Assembly: GCA_017428725.1 (NCBI GenBank)
Contig: JAFRQH010000010.1
Span: forward strand, 62,001 to 126,000
Direction of reading: 5' to 3'
DNA: 64,000 nucleotides
Source of the DNA: Bacteroidales bacterium
GTDB taxonomy: Bacteria > Bacteroidota > Bacteroidia > Bacteroidales > UBA932
Below the pieces are notes generated by a model. It did not search any database and was not told the DNA's origin. It was given only the letters and a program-made list of their open reading frames with translations. Shown here piece by piece: positions 16,406 to 25,351 of this stretch. How positions within the stretch are numbered: the first letter of the stretch is position 1; every line of letters starts with the position of its first letter. The translations under genes were made by a program, and so were the position numbers.

Positions 16406-17522
16406 CTTTTTTCTTGCGCCGCAGGCTCCTGCGGATCTTCTTCTCCGCCTCGACCACCTGCTGCTTCTGCTTCGCCAGGAACTTGTTGAAATTCTGCACG
16501 CGGCGGCTGTCCATGATGGCGGACAACTTGCCGGCGAGTTCCTCCGCCTCCTGGCGGATGCCCGGGAAGCGGATGCGCATCTTCTCCGCCAGGTGGCGGA
16601 AATACGGCTCCTTGTGGCGGTCGCGCTTGTCGGCATACATCTCGTCGAAACAGATCAGGATGCCCGTATCGTAGGCATCGAAGAACTCGTCGTTGATGCC
16701 CGTGCCGAGCATCTTCATCGTCGGGGAGATGTTCATATAGGAATTGACCAGCGGCGGGATGTTGAACCCGAGTTTGCGGACCGCTTCCTTAAGGTTGCGG
16801 TAGTCCGCCTTGAAGTCGTCGTCCTTGAGGATCAGGTCCAGCAGCCGTCCATCGTTGTCCTCCCCCACCGGGTTCTTGGGGCGTCCCAGCTCGTCGGGAT
16901 CGGGGAAATGCTTCCACAGGAAATGCTGGATCAGCTCCCGGCAGGACTTGTCGAAGGAGGGGTAGATGGTCATCTTGCCCAGCAGATACATGATGTTGGG
17001 ATGCTGGAGGATGACGGCGGCGATGCCGTCCCAGAGGTTGTCCAGGGCGAAGATCGCCTTGGCGCCCGCCTTCGAGCTCTGGTACTCGGGCGTCACGAAG
17101 GACCGGCCCAGTTCCATCACGTGGGGCAGGTAATCCTTGATGAAACGGTCCGAATAGTGGAACATGTGCGAGGAGGTGATGTGCGGCTGTCCGTCCTCCT
17201 GCATCTGGATGTCGGGCCCCAGGATGAAACGGTAGCCGCCCAGGATGGCGGAAGCGTCCGGGTCCCAGATGATGATCTGCTTGTAGGGATGGTCCGTCGT
17301 GGTGTCGAACTCGTCCAGGTCGACAGAGAAGCCCGTGCCGCCGCCGGAGTCGCGGAAGGCGATCTCGCGCAGGCGGCCGATCTCCAGCAGGACGTTGGGA
17401 GCGTCCGTGCCGTCGATGACATAGATCTCATTGCCGGCCTTGTTGGTGTTGCAAAGCTTCTTGTCGGGGGTAAGCTCCGCCTTGAGCAGGTCCACGCTTA
17501 CCGGGTCGAGGACTTTCTCCAT
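16389..17522 (-). CDS. glsB: Glycine-lipid N-acyltransferase GlsB-like (OlsB/hemolysin-type GNAT)
   Basis: The 377-residue cytosolic or membrane-associated acyltransferase resembles the OlsB/'hemolysin' GNAT family, with IYVIDGTDAPNVLLEIGRLREIAFRDSGGGTG, GYRFILGP and ELGRSFVTPEYQ. In Bacteroides the homologue N-acylates glycine to make glycine lipid, working with an O-acyltransferase encoded next door. That partner lies 11 bp upstream here (17534-18346), as expected. The C-terminus is a very basic Lys/Arg tail whose codons double as the terminator and P1 3' strand of rnpB. Assignment rests on family and synteny. Confidence 0.75.
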   Translation of the reverse strand: MEKVLDPVSVDLLKAELTPDKKLCNTNKAGNEIYVIDGTDAPNVLLEIGRLREIAFRDSGGGTGFSVDLDEFDTTTDHPYKQIIIWDPDASAILGGYRFILGPDIQMQEDGQPHITSSHMFHYSDRFIKDYLPHVMELGRSFVTPEYQSSKAGAKAIFALDNLWDGIAAVILQHPNIMYLLGKMTIYPSFDKSCRELIQHFLWKHFPDPDELGRPKNPVGEDNDGRLLDLILKDDDFKADYRNLKEAVRKLGFNIPPLVNSYMNISPTMKMLGTGINDEFFDAYDTGILICFDEMYADKRDRHKEPYFRHLAEKMRIRFPGIRQEAEELAGKLSAIMDSRRVQNFNKFLAKQKQQVVEAEKKIRRSLRRKKKEKVEP

Positions 17523-17533
17523 ATCGTATGCGG

Positions 17534-18346
17534 TTATAACTGGTATACTTGTTCACGCACCCAGGCCGCCCATTCGAGCGGCTTGCGGGTCTTGTCAAAG
17601 GCGGCAGCCGGGATGGGCTTGCCGAGAATGATCCGGAAGGTCTTGTGCTGCGCATGGTAGAACGCATCCGGCAGGAACAGCATGGTGAAGTTGAACTTGG
17701 TTTTCAGGAACTTGCGAAAGAACCAGTCGGCACGGTAGAAGCGCTCCGGATTGCGGCCGATGAAGTGGACCGGCACGACCGCACGGCCGGTCTCAACGCT
17801 CTTGCTGATGAAGGTCTTGGTCCAAGGCAGATCCTGAATCTTGCCGTTCTCCTTGCGCGAGCAACTGCCGGCCGGGAACATGAGCAGATGCTCGTCCGAG
17901 CGATAGGCTTCATCGATGAGGGCCGGGAGGTTGCGGGCCTGGTTCCCCACCTTGTTGATGCCGATGCAGAGCGGCGCAAGCGGTTTGATATAGAGCAGGA
18001 AATCGTTGACCAGCATCTTCATCGGGCCGAAGTTGCGGGTGATCAGCGAGCACAGGGCAATGCCGTCCACCGCACCGAGGGGATGGTTGGAGGCGAAAGT
18101 ATAGCGCGTACCGTCCACAGGGACATTCTCCAGCCCCTCCACCTCGATCTTGACATCCATTTGTTCCAGGAGGTCGTCGCAGAACTCCACGCCGTCAAAT
18201 CCGCGCGCCAGGATGCTGTTCATCCAGTCCTGGTGCACGAAACGCTTCATGAAGCGTACGATAAACCCGGGGACTTTCTTCCCTTTGAACTTGGCAGCGA
18301 CAATGCTGTCCAGATCCAACAGACGATCGGAAATATCTTCAGGCAT
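17534..18346 (-). CDS. glsA: Glycine-lipid O-acyltransferase GlsA-like (PlsC family)
   Basis: This 270-residue PlsC-fold acyltransferase has the active-site block NHPLGAVDG, where His and Asp are separated by five residues instead of the usual four, and MFPAGSCSRK for glycerophosphate-type binding. It belongs with OlsA/GlsA enzymes that add the second, ester-linked acyl chain to an N-acyl amino acid. It is the first gene of a two-gene operon with the GlsB-like N-acyltransferase. A TATATTTG box lies 22 nt upstream of the start. Confidence 0.75.
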   Translation of the reverse strand: MPEDISDRLLDLDSIVAAKFKGKKVPGFIVRFMKRFVHQDWMNSILARGFDGVEFCDDLLEQMDVKIEVEGLENVPVDGTRYTFASNHPLGAVDGIALCSLITRNFGPMKMLVNDFLLYIKPLAPLCIGINKVGNQARNLPALIDEAYRSDEHLLMFPAGSCSRKENGKIQDLPWTKTFISKSVETGRAVVPVHFIGRNPERFYRADWFFRKFLKTKFNFTMLFLPDAFYHAQHKTFRIILGKPIPAAAFDKTRKPLEWAAWVREQVYQL

Positions 18347-18368
18347 GATTGGCAGGTTTTAGTCCAGA

Positions 18369-18376
18369 CAAATATA
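18369..18376 (-). promoter_or_regulatory. -7 element (TATATTTG) of the glsA-glsB operon
   Basis: An exact TAnnTTTG match on the minus strand lies in the 48-bp gap after the rimO stop. Confidence 0.6.
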
Positions 18377-18394
18377 TTAAAATTCTGTTAATAA

Positions 18395-19681
18395 TTACAG
18401 AATTTGCCGCCCGATCAGGTCATAATCTTCCGCGGCTGTGATCCGCACGCGGACCATATCCCCCACCCGGACCCCAGCGGAGGCTTCCCGGACCAGGATC
18501 TCGCCGTCCACGTCCGGACTTTCGAACTCGCTGCGACACACCAGCGTACCGTCGAGGATGTCGTCCACCAGGACCTGCACCTCCGTGCCGACCCGGCTCT
18601 GGTTGTATTCCAGCGATATCTCCCGCTGGAGCTCCATCAAACGGTCCAAACGCTCACGCTTGACCTCCTCAGGCACATCATCGGCGAAGTGCTCCGCTCC
18701 GTATGTACCCTCCTCCTCGGAATACATGAAGGCGCCCAGCCGCTCGAAACGGGCCTGCCGGACGAAGTCCAGCAGCTCCTCGAAATCCGCCTCCGTCTCG
18801 CCGGGATGCCCGACGATCATTGTCGTGCGCAGCACCACCCCGGGCACGTCCCGACGCAGCCGCTCAATGAGTGCGCGCGTCCATGCGCCGTCCACGTGGC
18901 GGTGCATCCGGTCCAGCACTCCGTCCGCAATGTGCTGGAGCGGGATGTCGAGATAGTGGCAGACCTTGGGATTGTGCGCTATCGCGGCCAGCACATCCTC
19001 GGGAAAATCAGCCGGGTAGGAATAATGGATGCGGATCCATTCGATGCCGGACACGGCGGACAGGCGGTCCAGCAGCTCCGCCAAAGCCCGGCGGTGATAC
19101 AGGTCCAGGCCATAGTAGGTCGTGTCCTGGGCGATCAGGATCAGTTCGCGCACGCCGCGGGCCGCCAGCCCTTCCGCCTCGGCCACCAGGTCCTCCATCG
19201 GCACGGAGCGGTGGGCACCGCGGATGAAAGGGATGGCACAGTACGAGCAGCGCCGGTCGCAGCCTTCGGAAATCTTCAGGTAGGCATAGCCCTTGGCCTC
19301 CGCAATGCGGCGCGTGACCAGCGGACCGGGCGTCACGCCCAGGTAGCGCAGGACCGGCGCAAGGTCCCGGGCGCCGAACCAGGCATCCACCTCGGGGATC
19401 TCGGCGGGCAGTTCGGCGGCATAGCGCTGGGACAGGCAGCCGAAGACGACCACCTCCCCAGCCTCGCCCCGTTTCTTGGCCTCGACGGCCTCGAGGATGG
19501 CACCCACCGACTCCTCCTTGGCGTCGCCGATGAACCCGCAGGTATTGAGCATCAGGACATCGACCGGCTCGTCGGCATCCACGATGGTGAAAGCATCTGC
19601 CGGCAGCTGTGCCAGCAGATGCTCCGTGTCCACGGTGTTCTTCGAACAGCCGAGCGTGACGACCCTAAGCCTCCTGCGCAT
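18395..19681 (-). CDS. rimO: Ribosomal protein S12 (Asp) methylthiotransferase RimO
   Basis: The 428-residue radical-SAM methylthiotransferase modifies the conserved Asp of ribosomal protein S12. It has the N-terminal UPF0004 domain (VVTLGCSKNTVDTE, NTCGFI), a radical-SAM core with CDRRCSYCAIP (CxxxCxxC) and a C-terminal TRAM domain. I start it at 19681 (MRRRLRVVTLGCSKN). The longer frame only adds residues overlapping the upstream gene. It overlaps the DUF5606 gene by 17 bp. Confidence 0.95.
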   Translation of the reverse strand: MRRRLRVVTLGCSKNTVDTEHLLAQLPADAFTIVDADEPVDVLMLNTCGFIGDAKEESVGAILEAVEAKKRGEAGEVVVFGCLSQRYAAELPAEIPEVDAWFGARDLAPVLRYLGVTPGPLVTRRIAEAKGYAYLKISEGCDRRCSYCAIPFIRGAHRSVPMEDLVAEAEGLAARGVRELILIAQDTTYYGLDLYHRRALAELLDRLSAVSGIEWIRIHYSYPADFPEDVLAAIAHNPKVCHYLDIPLQHIADGVLDRMHRHVDGAWTRALIERLRRDVPGVVLRTTMIVGHPGETEADFEELLDFVRQARFERLGAFMYSEEEGTYGAEHFADDVPEEVKRERLDRLMELQREISLEYNQSRVGTEVQVLVDDILDGTLVCRSEFESPDVDGEILVREASAGVRVGDMVRVRITAAEDYDLIGRQIL

Positions 19682-20093
19682 CGGATGCCTGCTCCTCTTC
19701 CTTGACGAAATCGAACGAGGCAAACTTGGCGATCTGGCGGTACCAGTCCACCACCTTGCGCATATGGGAGACGTAGAAGCGGTCGGCGTCGTAATTGGGG
19801 ATGGCCTTGGAGAAGAGGGCCACCAGCTCCTGCTCGGGGGCCTTGGAGGACGGAGCCTCCTCCTCGCCCAGGACGGCCTTGAGGGCCAGGAACACCTCGT
19901 CGAGCTTCATTTCGCCCTCGCTGGTGTAGATGGCGATGTCCGCCAGGGTGGAGATCCGGCTGGAGGACGGGAAGACCTTGCGCTGCTTCGTCTCCAGGCT
20001 TTCGCCGATGGCGCCGCCACGGGCTTGCGCAATATACTTGAAGAGGCCGTGCTGGCCGGAAATGGACAGGAGTCTTGCTAAATCAGTTTGCAT
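19665..20093 (-). CDS. DUF5606 family protein
   Basis: The 142-residue soluble protein begins MQTDLARLLSISGQHGLFKYIAQARGGAIGESL, the characteristic start of a Bacteroidetes-specific conserved family of unknown function. Small N-terminal beta-rich domain, helical C-terminus ending in an acidic tail. It overlaps coaE by 16 bp and rimO by 17 bp, so all three are probably co-translated in the nusB operon. Confidence 0.8.
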   Translation of the reverse strand: MQTDLARLLSISGQHGLFKYIAQARGGAIGESLETKQRKVFPSSSRISTLADIAIYTSEGEMKLDEVFLALKAVLGEEEAPSSKAPEQELVALFSKAIPNYDADRFYVSHMRKVVDWYRQIAKFASFDFVKEEEQASDAQEA

Positions 20094-20599
20094 ATCAGTT
20101 GTCGGATTTTGAGTTGTAATGCTTCGGGGGTCGAATCATTGTCGACCGTGTAATCGATCCGCGCAGGATCGAAGGACTGCAGGGCGTTGCGCTCGGCAGC
20201 CTTGGGATTACGCTGCACGCGCACCTCGAAGGGCGCCGTGACCAAGAGGACCTGGTCGTAGAGGCCGTCGAACTGCGGCTTGTCCAGCGCGATGGCAGAC
20301 TCGACGAACAGCAGCGGAGCCGTCTGGGCGGCCTTCCAGCCACGCAGGTCCTCCACCACATACGGGTAGACCATCTCTTCGAGGGTCCGGAGTTTGGCGG
20401 GGTCCGAGAAGACCTTGCCGATCTCGGACCAGGGCAGGTCCAGGCGTTCCTCGATGCTGCACTTGAGGCCCGGCACCAGCGAATAGAGCATCTTGGTGCG
20501 CGAATCGCAGTCGTAGACCGGAAAGTCCATCGATGCGAGATAACGGCAGGCCTCGGACTTGCCGCTGCCGATCGGACCGGTGACCAGGATCGTCTTCAT
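20078..20599 (-). CDS. coaE: Dephospho-CoA kinase
   Basis: This enzyme phosphorylates the 3'-hydroxyl of dephospho-CoA, the last step of CoA synthesis. At 173 residues it is somewhat shorter than the usual 195-205. The P-loop GPIGSGKS (residues 8-15), the substrate-binding YDCDSRTK and the VTAPFEVRVQRNPKAAERN lid are present. The C-terminal helical part is the reduced region. Located between YbbR and DUF5606 genes in a tight operon. Confidence 0.9.
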   Translation of the reverse strand: MKTILVTGPIGSGKSEACRYLASMDFPVYDCDSRTKMLYSLVPGLKCSIEERLDLPWSEIGKVFSDPAKLRTLEEMVYPYVVEDLRGWKAAQTAPLLFVESAIALDKPQFDGLYDQVLLVTAPFEVRVQRNPKAAERNALQSFDPARIDYTVDNDSTPEALQLKIRQLICKLI

Positions 20600-20601
20600 C
20601 C

Positions 20602-21531
20602 TCAGTCAGCGCTTTTGACCAGACAGTCGAACACCTCCGGTGTGATCGTGTAATCGATCACCTGGGGAGGCACCCCGGCGGCATGGGGGACGCAGCGGCC
20701 CGTACGGGACTCCGAGAAATCCCGGTAGTCGATGAAGAATTCGGCCGTCGAGGCGGGATTGGTCGTGGTCGGGAAGGCGCAGCGGAACACCACCGTGGCC
20801 GTGGAGGGCAGCACGGCCAGGTCTACCCGGGCGGGCACGTTGCGCGTGGCGATCCGGACTTCGGAGCGGATCTCCACGTAGCGGGTAACCTCCATCGAGT
20901 AGATGGCTTCGTCGTGCGAGAGACGGATCCCGGAAGGCGCCTCGAGCCGGACCTTGCCGTGGACGCTGCTGCGCAGCGAAGTGAGCTCCAGCGGCTTGGT
21001 CTGCACGAAGTCCACGTTGGCCAGACGGGAAGGTTCCCCGTACAGCAGGACGGAATCGGGCTGCAGGGACATCGGTGTCTGGGCCATGAACTGCGGCTCA
21101 TACGAGACGGAGAGCACCGGACGGACCGGCACTTTCTTATAGGTCTCCTCCGGGAAGGAGAAGGACAGGTCCTCCGAGATGAAGGACTCGACCGACACGC
21201 CGTCGCCGAAAATCTGCGTGGCGTAGCGGTATAGGTTGGCATTGGCGATGGAATACCACTCCCCTCTGTCGTGCCGGAAGTCCGTGGCGGCGAACGCCAC
21301 CTGCACGGGGCGCTTGTGCTTGCGGGACAGGAACACGTGCTGGAAACCGGCCGCCGCGACCTGTGCGGTCACGGTGGCTTCCGACGTGGACACGGCAGCC
21401 CGGCCTTCGATGTTGCTCCCGGCAACCACCGGCACGCTCACGATCGCGACGTAACTCTGCGACAGGTTGAGCACAAGCCAGATACCGGCGGAGAACAGCA
21501 GGCAGAGCAGGAACTGGACCCAGCGCTTCAC
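20602..21531 (-). CDS. YbbR-like domain protein
   Basis: The 309-residue protein has one N-terminal membrane anchor (residues about 4-25) and a large extracytoplasmic part with YbbR-type beta repeats (VPVRPVLSVSYEP, SVLLYGEPSRLANVDFVQTKPLEL). In Firmicutes YbbR (CdaR) partners the cyclic di-AMP cyclase. No cyclase gene is adjacent here. In Bacteroidetes a YbbR protein typically lies between yajC and coaE, as it does here. Function unknown. Confidence 0.82.
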   Translation of the reverse strand: MKRWVQFLLCLLFSAGIWLVLNLSQSYVAIVSVPVVAGSNIEGRAAVSTSEATVTAQVAAAGFQHVFLSRKHKRPVQVAFAATDFRHDRGEWYSIANANLYRYATQIFGDGVSVESFISEDLSFSFPEETYKKVPVRPVLSVSYEPQFMAQTPMSLQPDSVLLYGEPSRLANVDFVQTKPLELTSLRSSVHGKVRLEAPSGIRLSHDEAIYSMEVTRYVEIRSEVRIATRNVPARVDLAVLPSTATVVFRCAFPTTTNPASTAEFFIDYRDFSESRTGRCVPHAAGVPPQVIDYTITPEVFDCLVKSAD

Positions 21532-21873
21532 CTACTGCTTCTTGTCAGTCTGGGCGGGGGCGTCGGTCATGTCCTTCTGGATGGAGGACTTGTCGACGCG
21601 GAGCTTGGTCTCGCCGTCCACCTTGATCAGGACGGTACGCTCGTCGATGTCGGCCACGGTGCCATAGATCCCACCGGCGGTGATGACCTTGTCGCCCTTC
21701 TTGAGGGCGTTGCGCATCGCTTCGAGCTCTTTCTGCTGCTTGCGCTGGGGTCGGATCATGAAGAGCCACATCACCAGGAACATCAGGGCAAGCATCAAGA
21801 TGAAACTGAGGCTGCCGCCACCGGCAGCGCCTTGTCCGGCAGCGCCAGCTGCCTGTAAAAGCATCGTCATCAT
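21532..21873 (-). CDS. yajC: Preprotein translocase subunit YajC
   Basis: The 113-residue protein has a single transmembrane helix (about residues 23-42), the diagnostic MIRPQRKQQKE, and GDKVITAGGIYGTVADID of the SH3-like domain. It associates with SecDF in the Sec translocon. It ends directly before the YbbR gene and starts 6 bp after the nusB stop. An alternative start at Met4 is possible. Confidence 0.95.
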   Translation of the reverse strand: MMTMLLQAAGAAGQGAAGGGSLSFILMLALMFLVMWLFMIRPQRKQQKELEAMRNALKKGDKVITAGGIYGTVADIDERTVLIKVDGETKLRVDKSSIQKDMTDAPAQTDKKQ

Positions 21874-21879
21874 ATTCTA

Positions 21880-22800
21880 TTATTCGTGTTGGTTGATCAG
21901 TTTGTCCAGCAAGCCGTTGACAAAACCGCTGCTCTCCGGCGTGCTGTAGTATTTGGAAATCTCCACGTATTCGTTGATGATGATCCGCGGAGACACTTCC
22001 GGCGCCATCCGGGCCTCGGCCATCCCGCAGGCGATCAGGGCCAGGTCCGTGGTGCAGAGCCGGTCGCGGGTCCACTTCGGTGTGAGTTCGGCCACGGATG
22101 CGCAGAAGGCATCGTAATTGACGAAAGCCGTACGCAGCAGGTTCACCACGAAACGGCGGTCGCTGTCCATCTGCTCGTTGCCGGGCAGTTCGCTCTGGTA
22201 CAGGGGCGGCAGCCGCCAGGGCTCTCCCTGGCCGAGCGCGCGGAAGGTCCGGCAGCACCAGCCCAGGGCATACCCCAAGTCGTCGTTCCAGTGGATGGAA
22301 AGGTCCTCCAGGATACCGGCCAGGTCGGCGTTGTCCTCGAGTTCCCGCTCGTAGATACGCGTCCACAGGCGCGCATCCTCCTCCAGAGAGTCCTCCCCGC
22401 TGTCCAGATAGTCCTTGAAATACTTCCGGCCGCGGATCCGCTCATAGAGCCGGCGCAGCAGGACGTCGTACTGGTCCCAGTAGAGTTTCTTGCGGGTGAC
22501 AAGCTTGTTGAAATCCGGGTCCTCGCGCAGGATCGGCGCGATGCGGTTGGAGACGAACTTGAGGTTGGGATGGAGCTCCTCCTCCGTGGGGTTGAATTTG
22601 GCCCGGGCCGTCTCGATGCGGGAGCGGGCCTCGTCCGTCAGGGGACCGGCGAGCGCGAGCAGGAACAGGTACAGGTCCCGGGTGGACTCACACGAGATAT
22701 CGAGCAACGCCTCCGCCTCCTTGAGAGTCATACCGTGGTTTTCCGCGTAGCAGTAAATGGCCTTGAAGGCCTTGATACGGAGAATTCTTCGGTTGAGCAT
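21880..22800 (-). CDS. nusB: Transcription antitermination factor NusB (long Bacteroidetes form)
   Basis: The 306-residue protein is about twice the size of E. coli NusB. The NusB helical domain is in the C-terminal half (WTRDRLCTTDLALIACGMAEARMAPEVSPRIIINEYVEISKYYSTPESSGFVNGLLDKL), preceded by an extra helical domain beginning MLNRRILRIKAFKAIYCYAE. It binds boxA RNA with NusE for rRNA antitermination. The ATG at 22800 is chosen because it matches the family start. The -7 box is 21 nt upstream. First gene of the nusB-yajC-ybbR-coaE-DUF5606-rimO operon. Confidence 0.93.
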   Translation of the reverse strand: MLNRRILRIKAFKAIYCYAENHGMTLKEAEALLDISCESTRDLYLFLLALAGPLTDEARSRIETARAKFNPTEEELHPNLKFVSNRIAPILREDPDFNKLVTRKKLYWDQYDVLLRRLYERIRGRKYFKDYLDSGEDSLEEDARLWTRIYERELEDNADLAGILEDLSIHWNDDLGYALGWCCRTFRALGQGEPWRLPPLYQSELPGNEQMDSDRRFVVNLLRTAFVNYDAFCASVAELTPKWTRDRLCTTDLALIACGMAEARMAPEVSPRIIINEYVEISKYYSTPESSGFVNGLLDKLINQHE

Positions 22801-22821
22801 ACTTTCAAACAATTTTGTCTG

Positions 22822-22829
22822 CAAAGATA
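22822..22829 (-). promoter_or_regulatory. -7 element (TATCTTTG) of the nusB-rimO operon
   Basis: An exact match on the minus strand lies 21 nt before nusB. It is divergent from the PUR gene promoter 22 bp away. Confidence 0.6.
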
Positions 22830-22851
22830 GCAAGTAATCGATAAAAAATCC

Positions 22852-22859
22852 TATTTTTG
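22852..22859 (+). promoter_or_regulatory. -7 element (TATTTTTG) of the PUR-amidohydrolase-pnp unit
   Basis: A TAnnTTTG match lies 26 nt before the ATG at 22886. Confidence 0.55.
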
Positions 22860-22885
22860 TAAATGGATAAGTATTAAAAATCGCT

Positions 22886-23230
22886 ATGTACAGAGATGAT
22901 TACGACTCGCCGAGGTACGAAAGCCGGGACGCGGAGGATGTCTTTTCCAAGCCCGTAAGGGCCGGTAAACGGACTTATTTCTTCGACGTCAAGGCCACCA
23001 AGGGCCGCAAGGACTTCTACCTGACGATTACCGAGAGCAAGCGCCGCACCAATCCGGACGGTTCTTTCAACTACGATAAGCACAAGATCTTCCTGTACAA
23101 GGAAGATTTCGAGAAATTCGCCGAAGGCCTGGACGAGGTGATCGCCTACATCCGGGACAACTGTTTCCACGGCGAGATCCCGCAGCGTACGCCGGAAGGA
23201 TTCGGCGAGGTGGACTTTGACAATCTCTGA
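22886..23230 (+). CDS. PUR family (DUF3276) DNA/RNA-binding protein
   Basis: The 114-residue protein has one PUR-alpha-type repeat: GKRTYFFDVKATKGRKDFYLTITESKR followed by KHKIFLYKEDFEKFAEGLDEVIAYI. Bacterial single-repeat PUR proteins dimerise to form the whirly-like nucleic acid-binding fold (Borrelia BpuR is the best-studied regulator). The N-terminus is acidic and tyrosine-rich, likely disordered. Its stop TGA overlaps the ATG of the amidohydrolase gene by one base, so the two are coupled. Confidence 0.88.
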   Translation: MYRDDYDSPRYESRDAEDVFSKPVRAGKRTYFFDVKATKGRKDFYLTITESKRRTNPDGSFNYDKHKIFLYKEDFEKFAEGLDEVIAYIRDNCFHGEIPQRTPEGFGEVDFDNL

Positions 23231-24504
23231 TGGGCTCGATCCTGCTCAAGGACGTTACCGTCGGGAATGAACGGCAGGACATCCTGATCGGCCAGGGCCG
23301 GATCCGCCGCATCGGTCCGGCCGGCTCCTGTGCCCTTTGGCAGATCGCCGGCGACGTGGAGATGATGGACTGCTCCGGCAAGGTCGCCATTCCCGGTTTA
23401 ATCAATATGCATACGCACTCGCCCATGGCCCTGATGCGGGGCATCGGCGAGGATATGGTCTTCCACCGCTGGCTGGACAAGATCTGGAAGGTCGAGGAGC
23501 ACCTCGACCACGATTTCGTCTACTGGGGGACCAAGGTCGCCTGCCTGGAGATGATCCGCACCGGCACGACCACCTTCAACGACCAGTACTGGTTCTTCGA
23601 CTCATCGGTCCGCGCCGCCCGCGAGATGGGCCTGCGCATCGCCACGGGCTATGACGTGATGGACAAGGGCAGCCAGGCGGAGGCGGACCGCCAGAAAGAG
23701 CAGTGCATCGCCAAGAGCGAGGCTTTCCTGGGCGCCGGGGATCCCGGCCATATCTACGAACTGGCCTTCCACGCCATCTATTCCGTCAGCGAGGAGATGA
23801 TCCGCTGGACGGCCGACCTGGCGGAAAAATACGACGTCTGCCTGCATATCCACCTATGCGAGACCCGCAAGGAGGTGGAGGACTGCAAGGCGGCGCACGG
23901 CGGCCTGACGCCCGTCGAATACCTGGACAGCCTGGGCGTCCTCTCCCCCCGCCTGCTGGCGGCCCACACCCTGTGGCTCACCCCCCACGACATCGAGCTG
24001 CTCGCCGCCCGCGGCGTGCATTGCATCCACAACATCAACTCCAACACCAAGCTGGCCTCCGGCTACCGCTTCCTGTACAACGAGATGCGGGATGCCGGCG
24101 TCAACCTCTGCCTGGGCACGGACGGCTGCGCGTCCTCCAACAACCTCGACATGCTCGAGGCGATGAAGACCGCCGCCATCTTCCAGAAAGCCTGGCGGGA
24201 CGACCCTTCCGCCCTGCCCCTGCCCGAATTGATGGACATGGCCACGGTCAACGGCGCCCGCGCGCTCCGCATCGACTCCGGCCGCATCGCGGAGGGGGCC
24301 GTCGCCGACCTCCTCCTCGTGGACACCGACAACACCTTCTTCCTCTCCCCCGGACCGTTCCTGGCGAACCTGGTCTATTCCGCCCATTCCGACTGCATCG
24401 ACTCGGTCATCTGCGACGGCCGCTTCCTGATGCGCCACCGCGAGATCCCCGGGGAGCGGGAGATCCTCGCCGAAGCCCGCAAGGTCCTCGCCAAGATTGC
24501 ATAA
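23230..24504 (+). CDS. Amidohydrolase, MTA/SAH deaminase-like
   Basis: This 424-residue metal-dependent amidohydrolase has MHTHSPMALMRG (metal His61 and His63), HIHLCETRKE (further His ligand), AHTLWLT and the metal Asp in LGTDGCASSNNLDML. The set resembles MtaD/SsnA/TrzN-type deaminases acting on 5'-methylthioadenosine, S-adenosylhomocysteine or other purines. A purine nucleoside phosphorylase gene follows after 19 bp. That suggests deamination to an inosine derivative and then phosphorolysis, a purine salvage route. Exact substrate not fixed. Confidence 0.85.
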   Translation: MGSILLKDVTVGNERQDILIGQGRIRRIGPAGSCALWQIAGDVEMMDCSGKVAIPGLINMHTHSPMALMRGIGEDMVFHRWLDKIWKVEEHLDHDFVYWGTKVACLEMIRTGTTTFNDQYWFFDSSVRAAREMGLRIATGYDVMDKGSQAEADRQKEQCIAKSEAFLGAGDPGHIYELAFHAIYSVSEEMIRWTADLAEKYDVCLHIHLCETRKEVEDCKAAHGGLTPVEYLDSLGVLSPRLLAAHTLWLTPHDIELLAARGVHCIHNINSNTKLASGYRFLYNEMRDAGVNLCLGTDGCASSNNLDMLEAMKTAAIFQKAWRDDPSALPLPELMDMATVNGARALRIDSGRIAEGAVADLLLVDTDNTFFLSPGPFLANLVYSAHSDCIDSVICDGRFLMRHREIPGEREILAEARKVLAKIA

Positions 24505-24523
24505 CCACCAGACACAAAACCAT

Positions 24524-25351
24524 ATGGACAGCAGAACTCGCACCCTTCAGATGGCGGCAGACTACGTCCGCCAGCAGACCGGCGGATGCATCCCGGAGGC
24601 CGGCATCGTGCTCGGCAGCGGCCTGGGCCGTCTCGCCGACCAGATCGAGAATCCCGTCGTCATCCCCTACAAGGACATCCCCGGTTTCCCCGTCTCCACG
24701 GCCATCGGCCACAAAGGCAATTTCATCGTGGGCAAGCTGGGCGGCAAGGACGTCATTGCAATGCAAGGCCGTTTCCACTACTACGAGGGGTACCCGATGG
24801 AGCTCGTGACCATCGGCGTGCGGACGATGGCCATCCTCGGCGCGAAGGTCCTCTTCGTCTCCAATGCGGCCGGCGCCTGCAATCCGGATTTCAGGATCGG
24901 CGACCTGGTGGTCATCCGCGACCATATCAGCCTGTTCCCGAACCCGCTGATCGGCCCCAACATGGACGATTTCGGCCCGCGCTTCCTCGATATGACCTGC
25001 GCTTATGACCTGGATCTCCAGCAAGTGGCGGAGGAATGCGCCGCCGCGATGGGGATCAGCCTCCGCAAGGGCGTCTACCTGGGCAGTACGGGCCCGACCT
25101 ACGAGACGCCCGCCGAAGTGCGCTTCTACCGCCAGGTCGGCGCCGACCTGCTCGGGATGTCCACCATCCCCGAGGTGATCGTCGCCCGCCACTGCGGGCT
25201 GCGCGTCTTCGGGATGTCCGTCGTCACCAACTGCGCCAATTTCGAGAACCGCACGGACACCCTCAACGACGGCGACGACGTCGTCCAACAGGCCGACGCC
25301 GCCGCGCTTAAGATGACGGAGCTCTTCTCCCGGATTATTGCCACGCTATAG
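24524..25351 (+). CDS. punA: Purine nucleoside phosphorylase
   Basis: The 275-residue trimeric-type PNP has GIVLGSGLGRLAD (phosphate loop), GRFHYYEGYP, NAAGACNPDF and GPTYETPAEVRFYRQVGAD, with the purine-site Asn in VTNCANFE. It cleaves inosine or guanosine with phosphate. The ATG at 24524 is preferred to a TTG nine codons earlier. Its TAG stop and the stop of the convergent dsbD gene share the palindrome CTATAG. Confidence 0.94.
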   Translation: MDSRTRTLQMAADYVRQQTGGCIPEAGIVLGSGLGRLADQIENPVVIPYKDIPGFPVSTAIGHKGNFIVGKLGGKDVIAMQGRFHYYEGYPMELVTIGVRTMAILGAKVLFVSNAAGACNPDFRIGDLVVIRDHISLFPNPLIGPNMDDFGPRFLDMTCAYDLDLQQVAEECAAAMGISLRKGVYLGSTGPTYETPAEVRFYRQVGADLLGMSTIPEVIVARHCGLRVFGMSVVTNCANFENRTDTLNDGDDVVQQADAAALKMTELFSRIIATL

